A DNA stretch of 64,000 nt. Source: Legionella sp. GTDB lineage: Bacteria; Pseudomonadota; Gammaproteobacteria; Legionellales; Legionellaceae. The notes under the pieces were generated by a model. That model was not told the origin of the DNA. It was given only the letters and a program-made list of their open reading frames with translations, and did no database searches. Below, piece by piece: positions 45,804 through 54,294 of the stretch. A program made the translations under genes and the position numbers. Within the stretch, counting starts at the first letter, position 1, and each line of letters starts with the position of its first letter. Location of the stretch: positions 62,001 to 126,000 of the forward strand of contig PEQK01000012.1 of the NCBI GenBank assembly GCA_002786165.1, written 5' to 3'.

Positions 45804-46373
45804 ATGACCCAGTTTTTTAAAAACTTATCACAACATTATGCGGACACTGCTACTGCTTATATTATTCAACAATTACAAGATAGGGATCATCAATGGGTCA
45901 CTACTCACGCTGAAGTAAACTTGATCTTGGTCTTAATAGGAAAATTACGTACTGATTATGCAAAAAACACTATCTTTACTAAGGCAATTTTAGAAGAAAT
46001 GTTAAAAGGCGGTCATATCCAGTTCGAAGATGATGGTGCATTCTATGAAGAATTACTTTTAAATTTTAAAGAACATTTACAAACACGCAGCTCCTCACAT
46101 CAATCATGTAAACAACAATACTCTTTCTCAGGTCCTGTGGTAAAAGAATTATTAATGGGCGTATCCAATAAAAATGGCCGTAAAACAACCTGGATTCAAT
46201 TAGAAAAAAATAATACTAAAACTATTATTGATTTTATTTTACACATCATCGATTATCTGCAATACAAGTTGACCGGTAAAAACATTGGTCCTTACGGCTC
46301 ATCTAAGCATACGGATCAAAACCCTTTGATCATCGCGTTCGATCAACAAGACTCACATTACTCGATGCGTTAA
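45804..46373 (+). CDS. Unknown 189-residue protein
   Basis: No recognisable family. Soluble, helical-looking, with no signal peptide or membrane segment. Rich in Gln, Lys and Asn; the C-terminus is hydrophilic (SKHTDQNP...DQQDSHYSMR). ATG 45804 lacks a Shine-Dalgarno sequence. Its last 44 bases overlap the 3' end of cysZ on the other strand. AT-rich composition and orphan status make it a candidate accessory or effector gene, but it may also be a lineage-specific housekeeping protein. An overlapping smaller ORF is less likely. Confidence 0.55.
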   Translation: MTQFFKNLSQHYADTATAYIIQQLQDRDHQWVTTHAEVNLILVLIGKLRTDYAKNTIFTKAILEEMLKGGHIQFEDDGAFYEELLLNFKEHLQTRSSSHQSCKQQYSFSGPVVKELLMGVSNKNGRKTTWIQLEKNNTKTIIDFILHIIDYLQYKLTGKNIGPYGSSKHTDQNPLIIAFDQQDSHYSMR

Positions 46374-47097
46374 ATCTATTGATTTTTTTGTATTCCTCAC
46401 AATACATCATCACACCGCCAATCACACCGGCTGGCATGGTGAACAAATTAAAAATCGGAATAAAACTCGCCACATTCATGAAAGAACCAAATCCAAACAG
46501 CAACATTTGTTTATCTTTGAATTGATGATTCATATCTTTAAAACTAACCAGATTATTATCCATCGCAAAATCTTGATATTGGACACTCAGCATCCAAGCA
46601 TTAAACAAAAACCACAACAAAGGATAAATAGGCTGAATAAAAGGTACAAAAAATAGCAGGCACATGCCAAAAAATCGCAGCAAAAAATATCCCACAAATT
46701 GCATTTGTCGCTTCACGCTTCGAATCGCAATCTCTGACCAGGAAAGGCTTGGAATCGTACTATGATAAAGAACTTGTTGTGCTTTTTCTGCCAATAAGCC
46801 CTGAAAAGGTGCTGCGACCAGATTAAAAACAATGGTAAACATGGAAAAAAACAATAAGAAAAAGCTCATCATCAATAGACCTAGAAAAACATGACTTAAA
46901 AAACTCAACCAAGTCGGTAATTGATGGATGTATTGCGTGGAATAAGCATATACATAATGATGAATCATATAAAATAAGCCGACAAACAACATCACATTAA
47001 AGAAGATAGGCAATATAATATAGCGCTTTAAACCTTTGGTCGTAAGATGCGTGATGCCGCGCATTAGATACCCCATTCCGCGAATAAAATCATTCAT
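46330..47097 (-). CDS. cysZ: CysZ/EI24-family membrane protein
   Basis: Inner-membrane sulfate-uptake family protein. 255 residues, family length. The opening FIRGMGYLMRGITHLTTKGLKRYIILP, the FNLVAAPFQGLLAEK segment (near 93) and the WFLFNAWMLSVQYQDFAMDNN block (near 165) match CysZ/EI24 proteins. Four to six hydrophobic helices. No sulfur genes are adjacent, so sulfate as substrate is family knowledge only. It overlaps the convergent unknown gene by 44 bases. Confidence 0.88.
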   Translation of the reverse strand: MNDFIRGMGYLMRGITHLTTKGLKRYIILPIFFNVMLFVGLFYMIHHYVYAYSTQYIHQLPTWLSFLSHVFLGLLMMSFFLLFFSMFTIVFNLVAAPFQGLLAEKAQQVLYHSTIPSLSWSEIAIRSVKRQMQFVGYFLLRFFGMCLLFFVPFIQPIYPLLWFLFNAWMLSVQYQDFAMDNNLVSFKDMNHQFKDKQMLLFGFGSFMNVASFIPIFNLFTMPAGVIGGVMMYCEEYKKINRFNASSNVSLVDRTR

Positions 47098-47162
47098 ACG
47101 CTAAACTCCTGTACTAGGTTTTAATAGGTCATCCTCAACTATGAGGTTACTATAACGTACTA

Positions 47163-49028
47163 TCACTCAGGATGAAAATGCACATAAATTTTTTGGGCCA
47201 AATCTTGATTAATACCAGGGACTTTGAGCAACTCTGAGATAGGAGCATTGCGCAATGCGCGTATGCCACCAAAACGTTGTAATAAGGCTTTGCGTCGCTT
47301 AGGTCCAATCCCTTCGATGGATTCTAAAGAACTACTCATACTGGTCTTGGTTCTTTTTTTGCGATGGGCCGTGATGGCAAAACGATGGGCTTCGTCTCTT
47401 ATATATTGGATAAAATGGCGTACCGGAGAATGTTCCGGTATAGGTAGCTCTATTTGATGAGACGCTAAAATCAATTTTTCCAATCCTGATTTACGTGTAG
47501 GCCCCTTGGCCACGCCCAGAATGGTGATCGACTCAATACCAAGCTTGGCTAACACCCGACGCGCGATACCAACTTGGCCTAAACCGCCGTCCATGATCAA
47601 CACATCAGGCAAACGTTGCTCAGGATTCTGATAGCGCCGCATTAAAGCCTGCTCCATGGCGGCATAATCATCATTAGGCGTAATACCTTGAATATTGAAA
47701 TAACGATAATCACGTTTAGAAGGCCCATGCTGATCAAACACCACGCATGAGGCGACCGTCGAATCTCCTTGAAAATGACTCACATCAAAACAATCAATAC
47801 GAGTAATGGGATGCTGAATATCCATCAATTCTGCCAAAGCCGTCATCCGAGATTGGGCAGTTTCTCGAGCACTGTGATGATTGAGGATGGCTTGTTGTAA
47901 ATTTTTGTTTGCAAACTCAATCCAACGCAAGGCCAAGCCTCGCTTTGCCACTTTGATAAAGCAAGGTTTTTTGCGCACTTCACTTAATGCAGACTGCAAC
48001 ACCACATGTTCTTTCACATCACGATCTGTAAAGATGGTTTTTGGAATTCGTTCCGGCGCATCCACATATAATTGTGCTAAAAACGTGCTGAATACTCTCT
48101 GCCATAAAGTTTCTTCGTCTTCTTCTTCTAAACTTTCCTCAGGAACGGAAGGAAAATAATGCTCGGAAGCAATGACTTCTCCTTGTCTGATCTGTACCAG
48201 CTGTACACCCGAAAATCCCGGATAAGCCTCAAGCACGATGACATCGGCATCTCCTTTGCCTTGCACCATCGACTGCTCTTCTTGAACTGTACGCAAATGC
48301 TGAATTTGATCGCGCAACATCGCTGCTTCTTCAAACGCTAAGCGATCAACGGCTGCTTGCATACGATGCGTCAACTCTTCTAAAATTTGCTGGCTTTTGC
48401 CCTGTAAAAAGCGTTTGGCATCTTGAATAGACTGTTGATAGTCTGCACTCGAAATCAAATGAGTACAGGGCGCACTGCAGCGCTTGATCTGATGTTGCAA
48501 ACAGGGTCTAGAGCGTGTATTGAAATATAAATCGGTACAATTACGAATTTTAAAGAGTTTGTGAATCAAGCTAATAGTCTTATACACCGCCGTTGTACTA
48601 GGATAAGGACCAAAATAATGACCCGTGTTGGGCCTTCTCTTACGTCTTACTACGGCAATATTAGGATAGAGTGGATGCTCAGAAAGATGAATAAACGGAT
48701 AAGTTTTATCATCGCGCATTAAAATATTATATCGAGGATGAAATAATTTAATCCAAGCGCACTCTAAGATCAATGCTTCTGTTTCAGACTGGGTGACCGT
48801 GACATCAATACGCGAAATTTGGCTGAGCAAGGCGCGCGTTTTGGGTGTTTGTGCGGAACGGTTAAAATAACTAGAGACTCGTTTTTTCAAATTCAAGGCT
48901 TTACCCACATAGATGATATCTCCATGTGCATCCAGCATTTTGTAAACCCCGGGTTGCGACGTCAAAGAATTTAAAGATTGCCGTAAGGCTTTCAGGTCAG
49001 TATGTAAGGTTAATTGGAGTTCAGTCAT
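47163..49028 (-). CDS. uvrC: Excinuclease ABC subunit C
   Basis: Dual-incision nuclease of excision repair. 621 residues from ATG 49028. GIY-YIG domain at the N-terminus (QPGVYKMLD...DIIYVGKALNLKKRVSSYF), UVR motif near residue 205, C-terminal RNase H-like endonuclease (DCFDVSHFQGDSTVASCVVF, LIMDGGLGQV) and a helix-hairpin-helix end (IEGIGPKRRKALL, VPGINQDLAQKIY). It follows the uvrY regulator by 17 bases, the same pair as in E. coli. Weak Shine-Dalgarno. Confidence 0.97.
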   Translation of the reverse strand: MTELQLTLHTDLKALRQSLNSLTSQPGVYKMLDAHGDIIYVGKALNLKKRVSSYFNRSAQTPKTRALLSQISRIDVTVTQSETEALILECAWIKLFHPRYNILMRDDKTYPFIHLSEHPLYPNIAVVRRKRRPNTGHYFGPYPSTTAVYKTISLIHKLFKIRNCTDLYFNTRSRPCLQHQIKRCSAPCTHLISSADYQQSIQDAKRFLQGKSQQILEELTHRMQAAVDRLAFEEAAMLRDQIQHLRTVQEEQSMVQGKGDADVIVLEAYPGFSGVQLVQIRQGEVIASEHYFPSVPEESLEEEDEETLWQRVFSTFLAQLYVDAPERIPKTIFTDRDVKEHVVLQSALSEVRKKPCFIKVAKRGLALRWIEFANKNLQQAILNHHSARETAQSRMTALAELMDIQHPITRIDCFDVSHFQGDSTVASCVVFDQHGPSKRDYRYFNIQGITPNDDYAAMEQALMRRYQNPEQRLPDVLIMDGGLGQVGIARRVLAKLGIESITILGVAKGPTRKSGLEKLILASHQIELPIPEHSPVRHFIQYIRDEAHRFAITAHRKKRTKTSMSSSLESIEGIGPKRRKALLQRFGGIRALRNAPISELLKVPGINQDLAQKIYVHFHPE

Positions 49029-49045
49029 GCTACTCAACGTAACAT

Positions 49046-49693
49046 TTAAGGTTCATCAGGACGTTCAATCAAACGATGTTTCATCGCCAAATACGTCAAT
49101 TCAACATCATTTTTGATACCCAATTTATCGAATATTCGATAACGATAGCCGTTAATTGTTTTGGCACTTAAAAATAAACGTTCGGAAATTTCTTGTACCG
49201 TCACGCCGCGCGTAATCATCAACATCACCTGCATTTCTCGCTCAGACAACGCATCAAAAGGAGAGTCAGAATGCGCCTGCAAACTATCTATGGCCAATTT
49301 TTGGGCTATTTCTGCACTCAAATAGCGTTCACCTTGATGGACTTTTCTAATGGCAGCCGCCAAATCTTGGGAACCGGATTCTTTCGTTAAATAACCCATT
49401 GCTCCCAATTGTAAAATTCGACTGGGTAAACTTTCTGTGGACAAAGCAGTGACCGCAATGACTTTCACTTCTGGATGAGATTTATGCAGGCGTCTTGTGA
49501 CTTCCCAACCATCTATGCCAGGCATTTTCATGTCTAACAAAACAACATGAGGTTGATTGGTTCTGATAAAGTCTAATGCACGTTCTCCACTTTCCGCTTC
49601 ACCTAACACATTTATATCAGGTAAATCGTCTAGTAAACGTCGAATACCCATTCGCACCAAAGCATGGTCATCCACAATGAGTACATCAATCAA
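49046..49693 (-). CDS. uvrY: Response regulator UvrY/GacA/LetA
   Basis: NarL-type two-component regulator, 215 residues. The start is a TTG at 49693: AAGGAG lies five bases before it and the product then begins (M)IDVLIVDDHALVR like UvrY. Receiver domain with D54 (LLDMKMPGIDG) as phospho-acceptor, then a LuxR-type HTH (LSEREMQVMLMI...VQEISERLFLSAKTINGYRYRIF). In Legionella the homologue LetA, with LetS, drives small RNAs that titrate CsrA and switch to the transmissive phase. The partner kinase is not in the window. Confidence 0.94.
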   Translation of the reverse strand: MIDVLIVDDHALVRMGIRRLLDDLPDINVLGEAESGERALDFIRTNQPHVVLLDMKMPGIDGWEVTRRLHKSHPEVKVIAVTALSTESLPSRILQLGAMGYLTKESGSQDLAAAIRKVHQGERYLSAEIAQKLAIDSLQAHSDSPFDALSEREMQVMLMITRGVTVQEISERLFLSAKTINGYRYRIFDKLGIKNDVELTYLAMKHRLIERPDEP

Positions 49694-49790
49694 ACGATAC
49701 TCCTTCAATTAAATCACTCAATACAAAATATGAAACCATATTAACAAGACTGGTTGAATTTTACAATCCGCAAGCACCTGAACCTAGCTG

Positions 49791-50609
49791 CTAACAAGCA
49801 TGAATATGAATATTGGGATTATGATCCTCGGTAGCAAACAAGGGGGGAAACTCACCTAACATACGAGCTTGATGTACAATCGGTTTTAAATCAGCTTTTA
49901 CCATTGCATACAGTTGTTGATAATCCTCAATCACAAAATACGTGGATTGTAATTGGTCGATTCTATAAGGGGTTCTAAAAGCAACCAAAGGATCAAATAA
50001 AATACGTAAAGGCACATGACTTTCAACACAATACACCGTCTCGGTCACAGAAGATAAAATTCCACCGCCATAAATTCGCAAACCGTGCGATGTTTGAATC
50101 AGACCAAATTCTACTGTATACCAAAAAAGCCTCTGCAATAAAGGCCAGTCTGTTTCAGGTAAGGTCAAAACAAGTTGGGCGTACGCTTGCACAAAATCAG
50201 CGTACACAGGATCCACTAACATAGGGCAATGTCCAAAGAGTTCATGAAAAATATCAGGTTCTTTGACGTAATCTAATTCTTCTTGCACTCGAATAAACGT
50301 TGCAGCTGGGAAACGTCGTGCCGCCAGTAATTCAAAAAAAGCGCGCGCTGAAATAAGCGCCGCAACAGGCATGACCTCCCAACCGGTCAAAACAGATAGA
50401 CGTCGATTGATATCTGGTAATTGTGGAATACAATCTTCGGTCAATTGTAAAGCATCCAAACCCGCTAAATAATCATCAGCGGCACGCCCGGGTAAGATTT
50501 TTTTTTGACGAGAAAACAATTGTTGCCAAACATGATGCTCTTCTGAGGAATAATCAATTCGTCCAGAAGCATTTGACTGATGGGCTTGATAGCGACTTAT
50601 AAAATTCAT
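49791..50609 (-). CDS. phhA: Phenylalanine-4-hydroxylase
   Basis: Iron- and pterin-dependent conversion of phenylalanine to tyrosine. 272 residues, bacterial single-domain length. Iron ligands H122, H127 (FHELFGHCPM) and E167 (YTVEFGL) are visible, with RVQEELDYVKEPDIFHE as pterin/substrate region. In Legionella the enzyme supports pyomelanin formation and tyrosine supply. It stands 26 bases after bioC on the same strand, with no obvious link. Confidence 0.96.
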   Translation of the reverse strand: MNFISRYQAHQSNASGRIDYSSEEHHVWQQLFSRQKKILPGRAADDYLAGLDALQLTEDCIPQLPDINRRLSVLTGWEVMPVAALISARAFFELLAARRFPAATFIRVQEELDYVKEPDIFHELFGHCPMLVDPVYADFVQAYAQLVLTLPETDWPLLQRLFWYTVEFGLIQTSHGLRIYGGGILSSVTETVYCVESHVPLRILFDPLVAFRTPYRIDQLQSTYFVIEDYQQLYAMVKADLKPIVHQARMLGEFPPLFATEDHNPNIHIHAC

Positions 50610-50635
50610 ATAGACTCCCCCTTGGAGAGAAAAGT

Positions 50636-51499
50636 TTAGATGCGTTTCAAAGATGCCTTCAGATCTGCCACACTGAAAGAGGCTTCAATACCCTGTGGGG
50701 TTCGATGACGTTGACTCTTCCAAGCATGCCCATAGACCACTTCATACGTCAATGGGTATTTTTGAGTATCGGTCATCGAAAGCGCCATTGATTGTTCAAA
50801 TTTACGCCAAGAATATTTGCCCGTCAAGCCTGGGTTACGATTTTGATGAATATTTTTCACGCCCTGGGCTTTCAAACTGCGCAATAAATCAGGTAGCTTC
50901 GCATAATGAGCCGTTAAAATTTCCATATCTACAACAGGATCTTCAAATAACTCAGCTACCAAACAATCTCCAATATGGTGCATATCATAAAACTCATTGA
51001 CATGCTCATACGTATCGACTTGTTTGAATGCGTGCTTGAGCTCTTGAAACGTATCTGGGCCTAAAGTAGAAAACAATAAGCAACCGCCTGGACGCATGAT
51101 ACGATTTACTTCTTTGATCACATCCGGTAAAGAATTCGCCCAATGAATCACTTGATTTGAAACAATCAAATCGAATTGACCAGAAACAAACGGCATTTGA
51201 TGCATATCGGCATTCACCAAATCCCATTTTTTCAACCAAGGTTGTTTGGCATTTGCAGCCACCAACATGGCATGTGCAACATCTAACGCAACAATTTGTG
51301 CTTTGGGATAACGTTTTTTTAATTGTTTTAAAAAAACCCCTGGCCCACAGCCTAAATCTAAAATAAACCGCGGGTCTATTTTCAAATAGTCTAAACGCTC
51401 AAAAAGTCGTTGACCAATTTCAAATTGAATATCAGCTGCTTGCTCGTACTCAGTTGCATGCGCATTAAAAGATTGTCCAATTTCAACCATTGATTTCAT
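50636..51499 (-). CDS. bioC: Malonyl-ACP O-methyltransferase BioC
   Basis: Class I SAM methyltransferase that caps malonyl-ACP for biotin precursor synthesis. 287 residues. Opening SFNAHATEYEQAADIQFEIGQRL is typical of BioC; motif I LDLGCGPGVF (near 48), ALDV for the ribose contact, NADMHQMPF, and SNQVIHWANSL. Start ATG 51499; a second ATG is 9 bases inside. Divergent from comF. Biotin is needed here by methylcrotonyl-CoA carboxylase, among others. Other bio genes are not in the window. Confidence 0.9.
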   Translation of the reverse strand: MKSMVEIGQSFNAHATEYEQAADIQFEIGQRLFERLDYLKIDPRFILDLGCGPGVFLKQLKKRYPKAQIVALDVAHAMLVAANAKQPWLKKWDLVNADMHQMPFVSGQFDLIVSNQVIHWANSLPDVIKEVNRIMRPGGCLLFSTLGPDTFQELKHAFKQVDTYEHVNEFYDMHHIGDCLVAELFEDPVVDMEILTAHYAKLPDLLRSLKAQGVKNIHQNRNPGLTGKYSWRKFEQSMALSMTDTQKYPLTYEVVYGHAWKSQRHRTPQGIEASFSVADLKASLKRI

Positions 51500-51597
51500 C
51501 AGAAAAACAACTTAAATTTAAAGCCGGAGTATAACATAAAAGCATGGAAGAAGCTTTACTCCTTGAGTCCAACAACATCTTGTCATTAGGAGCTCAC

Positions 51598-52275
51598 ATG
51601 CCACAATGGATACCACGCTTGCCCGCGCCCTGCCGCTTATGCGGACAATATCACAAAGAACCTCATGCCATTTGTCGCCCGTGCACTCTTTTGCTTGAGC
51701 CTCTAGGGCCTGCTTGCTCCTTTTGTGCCGAACCCTTACCTGAGCAAAACCCCTTAATCTGCGGGGCGTGCTGCATGCAACGTCCCTGCGTTGATCGCGT
51801 ATTGACATCCTATCGATTCACAGAACCCTTACGGACCTTGATTCATGCGTTTAAATACGAGTCTGCACTGTATTTGTCTTCCTTGTTGATTGAGTTGATG
51901 TGGGCCGCAAAAGACCCAGGCTATACAACCGACTGCCTGATCCCCGTGCCCTTGCATCAAAAACGATTGCAAGAAAGAGGATTCAATCAAGCTGCGATTT
52001 TAGCGGTGAAACTGGGTCAAAAATTGCAAAAACCCTATGAGTTATATAGTTGCGATAAAATCCTTGCGACTTTACCACAAGCAGGATTATCGGCAAAAGA
52101 ACGTAAAACCAATTTAAAACATGCGTTTCAAGCACGTCCTGTGCCCTATCAACATGTGACCTTGGTAGATGATTTATTCACCACAGGTTCTACGGCCAAT
52201 GAAGTGGCCAAAACGTTAAAACAACAAGGCGTGCAACGTGTGGATGTATGGTGTTGTGCTCGGGCTTGTTGGTAG
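51598..52275 (+). CDS. comF: ComF/GntX-family phosphoribosyltransferase-like protein
   Basis: 225 residues from ATG 51598, behind AGGAG; the frame is open further upstream but that stretch is not needed. N-terminal zinc-ribbon cysteines (CRLCGQ, CRPC, CSFC, CGACC), then a PRTase domain with the PRPP loop VTLVDDLFTTGST near residue 185. In naturally transformable bacteria ComF acts in DNA uptake. A weak 6-bp hairpin AGCTTA/TAAGCT follows at 52278-52293. The 193 bases to the next gene hold only a possible ORF remnant. Confidence 0.9.
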   Translation: MPQWIPRLPAPCRLCGQYHKEPHAICRPCTLLLEPLGPACSFCAEPLPEQNPLICGACCMQRPCVDRVLTSYRFTEPLRTLIHAFKYESALYLSSLLIELMWAAKDPGYTTDCLIPVPLHQKRLQERGFNQAAILAVKLGQKLQKPYELYSCDKILATLPQAGLSAKERKTNLKHAFQARPVPYQHVTLVDDLFTTGSTANEVAKTLKQQGVQRVDVWCCARACW

Positions 52276-52292
52276 TCAGCTTACAAATAAGC

Positions 52293-52437
52293 TTAACTTT
52301 TAATACCCATGTTCTGGCTCTCATCAGATTTCGCAGCCATCTCTTTGTCTTTTACTGGCTTAATTGTTCTTTGAATTCCTGAAATATGCTGATATGCAGT
52401 TGGATTGAGAATGAGCTTTATTTTTTCCCATATTAAT
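52293..52437 (-). pseudogene. Possible ORF remnant without start codon
   Basis: A minus-strand frame open for roughly 48 codons up to an in-frame stop, ending TAA (52293-52295). It reads like coding sequence (IKLILNPTAYQHISG, then KDKEMAAKSDESQNMGIKS) but has no ATG/GTG/TTG at its head. It may be the decayed end of a lost gene. Chance is not excluded. Confidence 0.2.
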
Positions 52438-52468
52438 GATTATATAATTGTAATGATTGGAATTGCCC

Positions 52469-53737
52469 CTAAAAAGACAGCGACGCTATCGATACAGGAG
52501 AATCTTTCATTTTAAGTGCCTCCAAAGATAAACAAGCTTCCTCATCAGCATGATCATCATTCCTTGCTACTTCAGATAATTCAATATCACTGGTATCGTC
52601 AACCACTGAGTCATGAAGCGCTTCCGAAGTCGCTAAAGATATGAAACCACTGTATTTACTCGTAGAAGGCCTCTCTCTCACGTCCCACAAAGACGGCGTT
52701 TCGTCTAGAATCAATTCTAATTCTTCTTCAATCTCATAAAGCTCGGATATCAAAGAAGGTTTATACGCATTCATACAGTTTAAAAGGAGGTTTTTAATGA
52801 GGTTGGTTTGCGTCTGTTTATTTTTTTCTGTAAAACCCTTCTCCATTGCCTTACAAGCCATATCCCAATAATCTCGACGATAATTTGAATTCAAGCATCC
52901 TGTGCCTTGGATATATTCAGTAGGAAATTTAGAGGGGTAAATATCATAATTAGTACTTTGAGGCACACAAGTTAAAGCACAATTTTGTGGCATAAGATCG
53001 GGATGTTTTCTAAAAAAATCAGTGACTCCTTTGATAATGTCAGGGACATCATCTACAAACCGATAGATAAAGGGGATGTTAGATCCATATTTTTCTGAAA
53101 AATAATGCATCTGCACCCAAAGCAACAGGATTTTGCTGGTGTCCGTGAACTCAAAACCTGTGCGACTTGTTTCTTCGAATATTTTTTTATCTGGATTAAA
53201 ACGCGCAAGAGACACATATTTGCCATATTTGTTTTTGACGGCCACCAATTTTTCTGGAGAGAGCGTATAGTGCTGATATTTTTTCATTTGAGCAAATGTA
53301 GTTCCATTTTCCAAATGATTTAAAATATCACTCAAAAGTAATCCATTAAACGCGATACGAGGAACAGGACGTTGGATATTATTTTTTTCAAACAATAAAG
53401 CAATTTTCCAATGCAAATCATGGAAAAAATCGTCCAACAATGAGGTACACGATTGAATACCATGCGCCTCACTATTATGTCGTGCATTATAATAATCGAG
53501 CAAAAAACTTTGGCGTAATGACGCAATAATAACGTCAATAACTTCAATTTCCGAATGATCTAAAACATCATTGGCAATGGCATCACTCAACTGCGCACGG
53601 GCATAGGTTGTGTCGGTACACCCATCAAAATCAATAGCGACTACATGATGCGTCGCTTTTTTTAAAAAGCTTCGATGTTTTGGAAAGAAAGAAAATAAAT
53701 TTGGCGAAAGAATAATCTCTGTATGATTTGCACGCAT
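52469..53737 (-). CDS. HAD-like protein, candidate type IV secretion effector
   Basis: 422 residues from ATG 53737 (GGAT upstream); a TTG 24 bases earlier is less likely. Residues ~32-38 hold HAD motif I (VVAIDFDGCT, D36 and D38), IIASLRQS near 70 fits motif II, and FVDDVPDII near 228 fits motif IV, so a HAD-fold phosphatase is plausible. No signal peptide or membrane helix. The C-terminal ~60 residues are acidic (DDTSDIELSE, HADEEACLSLEA) and end SIASLSF, with EE residues and a hydrophobic residue near the end as in many Dot/Icm signals. A PmrA-like box and TATAAT precede it. Function unproven. Confidence 0.65.
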   Translation of the reverse strand: MRANHTEIILSPNLFSFFPKHRSFLKKATHHVVAIDFDGCTDTTYARAQLSDAIANDVLDHSEIEVIDVIIASLRQSFLLDYYNARHNSEAHGIQSCTSLLDDFFHDLHWKIALLFEKNNIQRPVPRIAFNGLLLSDILNHLENGTTFAQMKKYQHYTLSPEKLVAVKNKYGKYVSLARFNPDKKIFEETSRTGFEFTDTSKILLLWVQMHYFSEKYGSNIPFIYRFVDDVPDIIKGVTDFFRKHPDLMPQNCALTCVPQSTNYDIYPSKFPTEYIQGTGCLNSNYRRDYWDMACKAMEKGFTEKNKQTQTNLIKNLLLNCMNAYKPSLISELYEIEEELELILDETPSLWDVRERPSTSKYSGFISLATSEALHDSVVDDTSDIELSEVARNDDHADEEACLSLEALKMKDSPVSIASLSF

Positions 53738-53763
53738 ATTTACAATCCAAATTAAAAGCAAAT

Positions 53764-53796
53764 ATTATATACAAACCATATTAAGAAAATATTAAT
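53764..53796 (-). promoter_or_regulatory. PmrA-like direct-repeat box and -10 upstream of the HAD-like gene
   Basis: On the minus strand: ATTAATATT, two bases, CTTAATATG (53796-53777), then 7 bases and TATAAT (53769-53764). The Legionella PmrA element is a tandem cTTAATatT with a two-base gap; 16 of 18 positions agree. The -10 lies 26 bases before the ATG. Confidence 0.45.
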
Positions 53797-53820
53797 ATGA
53801 TCAAATAAAGATCCAAATAA

Positions 53821-54294
53821 TTAATATTTGACATCTATAATTTCATATTCCACCAAGCCACCTGGTGTATTCACGGCCACTTCATCATCCAAACTTTTAC
53901 CGATCAGGGCACGGCCAATAGGAGATTGATAAGAAATTTTCCCCAATTTGATATTGGCTTCGTCTTCGCCAACAATTTGATAAGTGACTTCTGCACCGGT
54001 GTCTATATGTAATAAGGTGACCACCACACCAAAAACCACTTTGCCCTGATTCGGTAATTGACTGATATCTACAATTTGCGAATTGGATAATTTAGCTTCT
54101 AATTCAATGATGCGGCCTTCCATAAAACTCTGTTCTTCACGAGCAGCATGGTATTCTGCATTTTCTTTCAAATCGCCATGAGCACGTGCCACTGCAATCG
54201 ACTCAATAATGCGAGGTCTTTCAATCGTTTTCAAACGATGTAATTCTTCCTTCAGTGTTTGAGCACCGTTAACCGTCATTGGATGTTTTTGCAT
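53821..54294 (-). CDS. greA: Transcription elongation factor GreA
   Basis: Rescues backtracked RNA polymerase by stimulating transcript cleavage. 157 residues from ATG 54294 ([18 protein letters not shown]), with AGAGG seven bases upstream. The coiled-coil tip motif [17 protein letters not shown] (near 42-58) holds the acidic residues that enter the polymerase channel; the C-terminal domain ends [14 protein letters not shown]...[10 protein letters not shown]. Its first 26 bases lie inside the 3' end of carB, the common carB-greA linkage. Confidence 0.97.
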   Translation of the reverse strand: MQKHPMTVNGAQTLKEELHRLKTIERPRIIESIAVARAHGDLKENAEYHAAREEQSFMEGRIIELEAKLSNSQIVDISQLPNQGKVVFGVVVTLLHIDTGAEVTYQIVGEDEANIKLGKISYQSPIGRALIGKSLDDEVAVNTPGGLVEYEIIDVKY

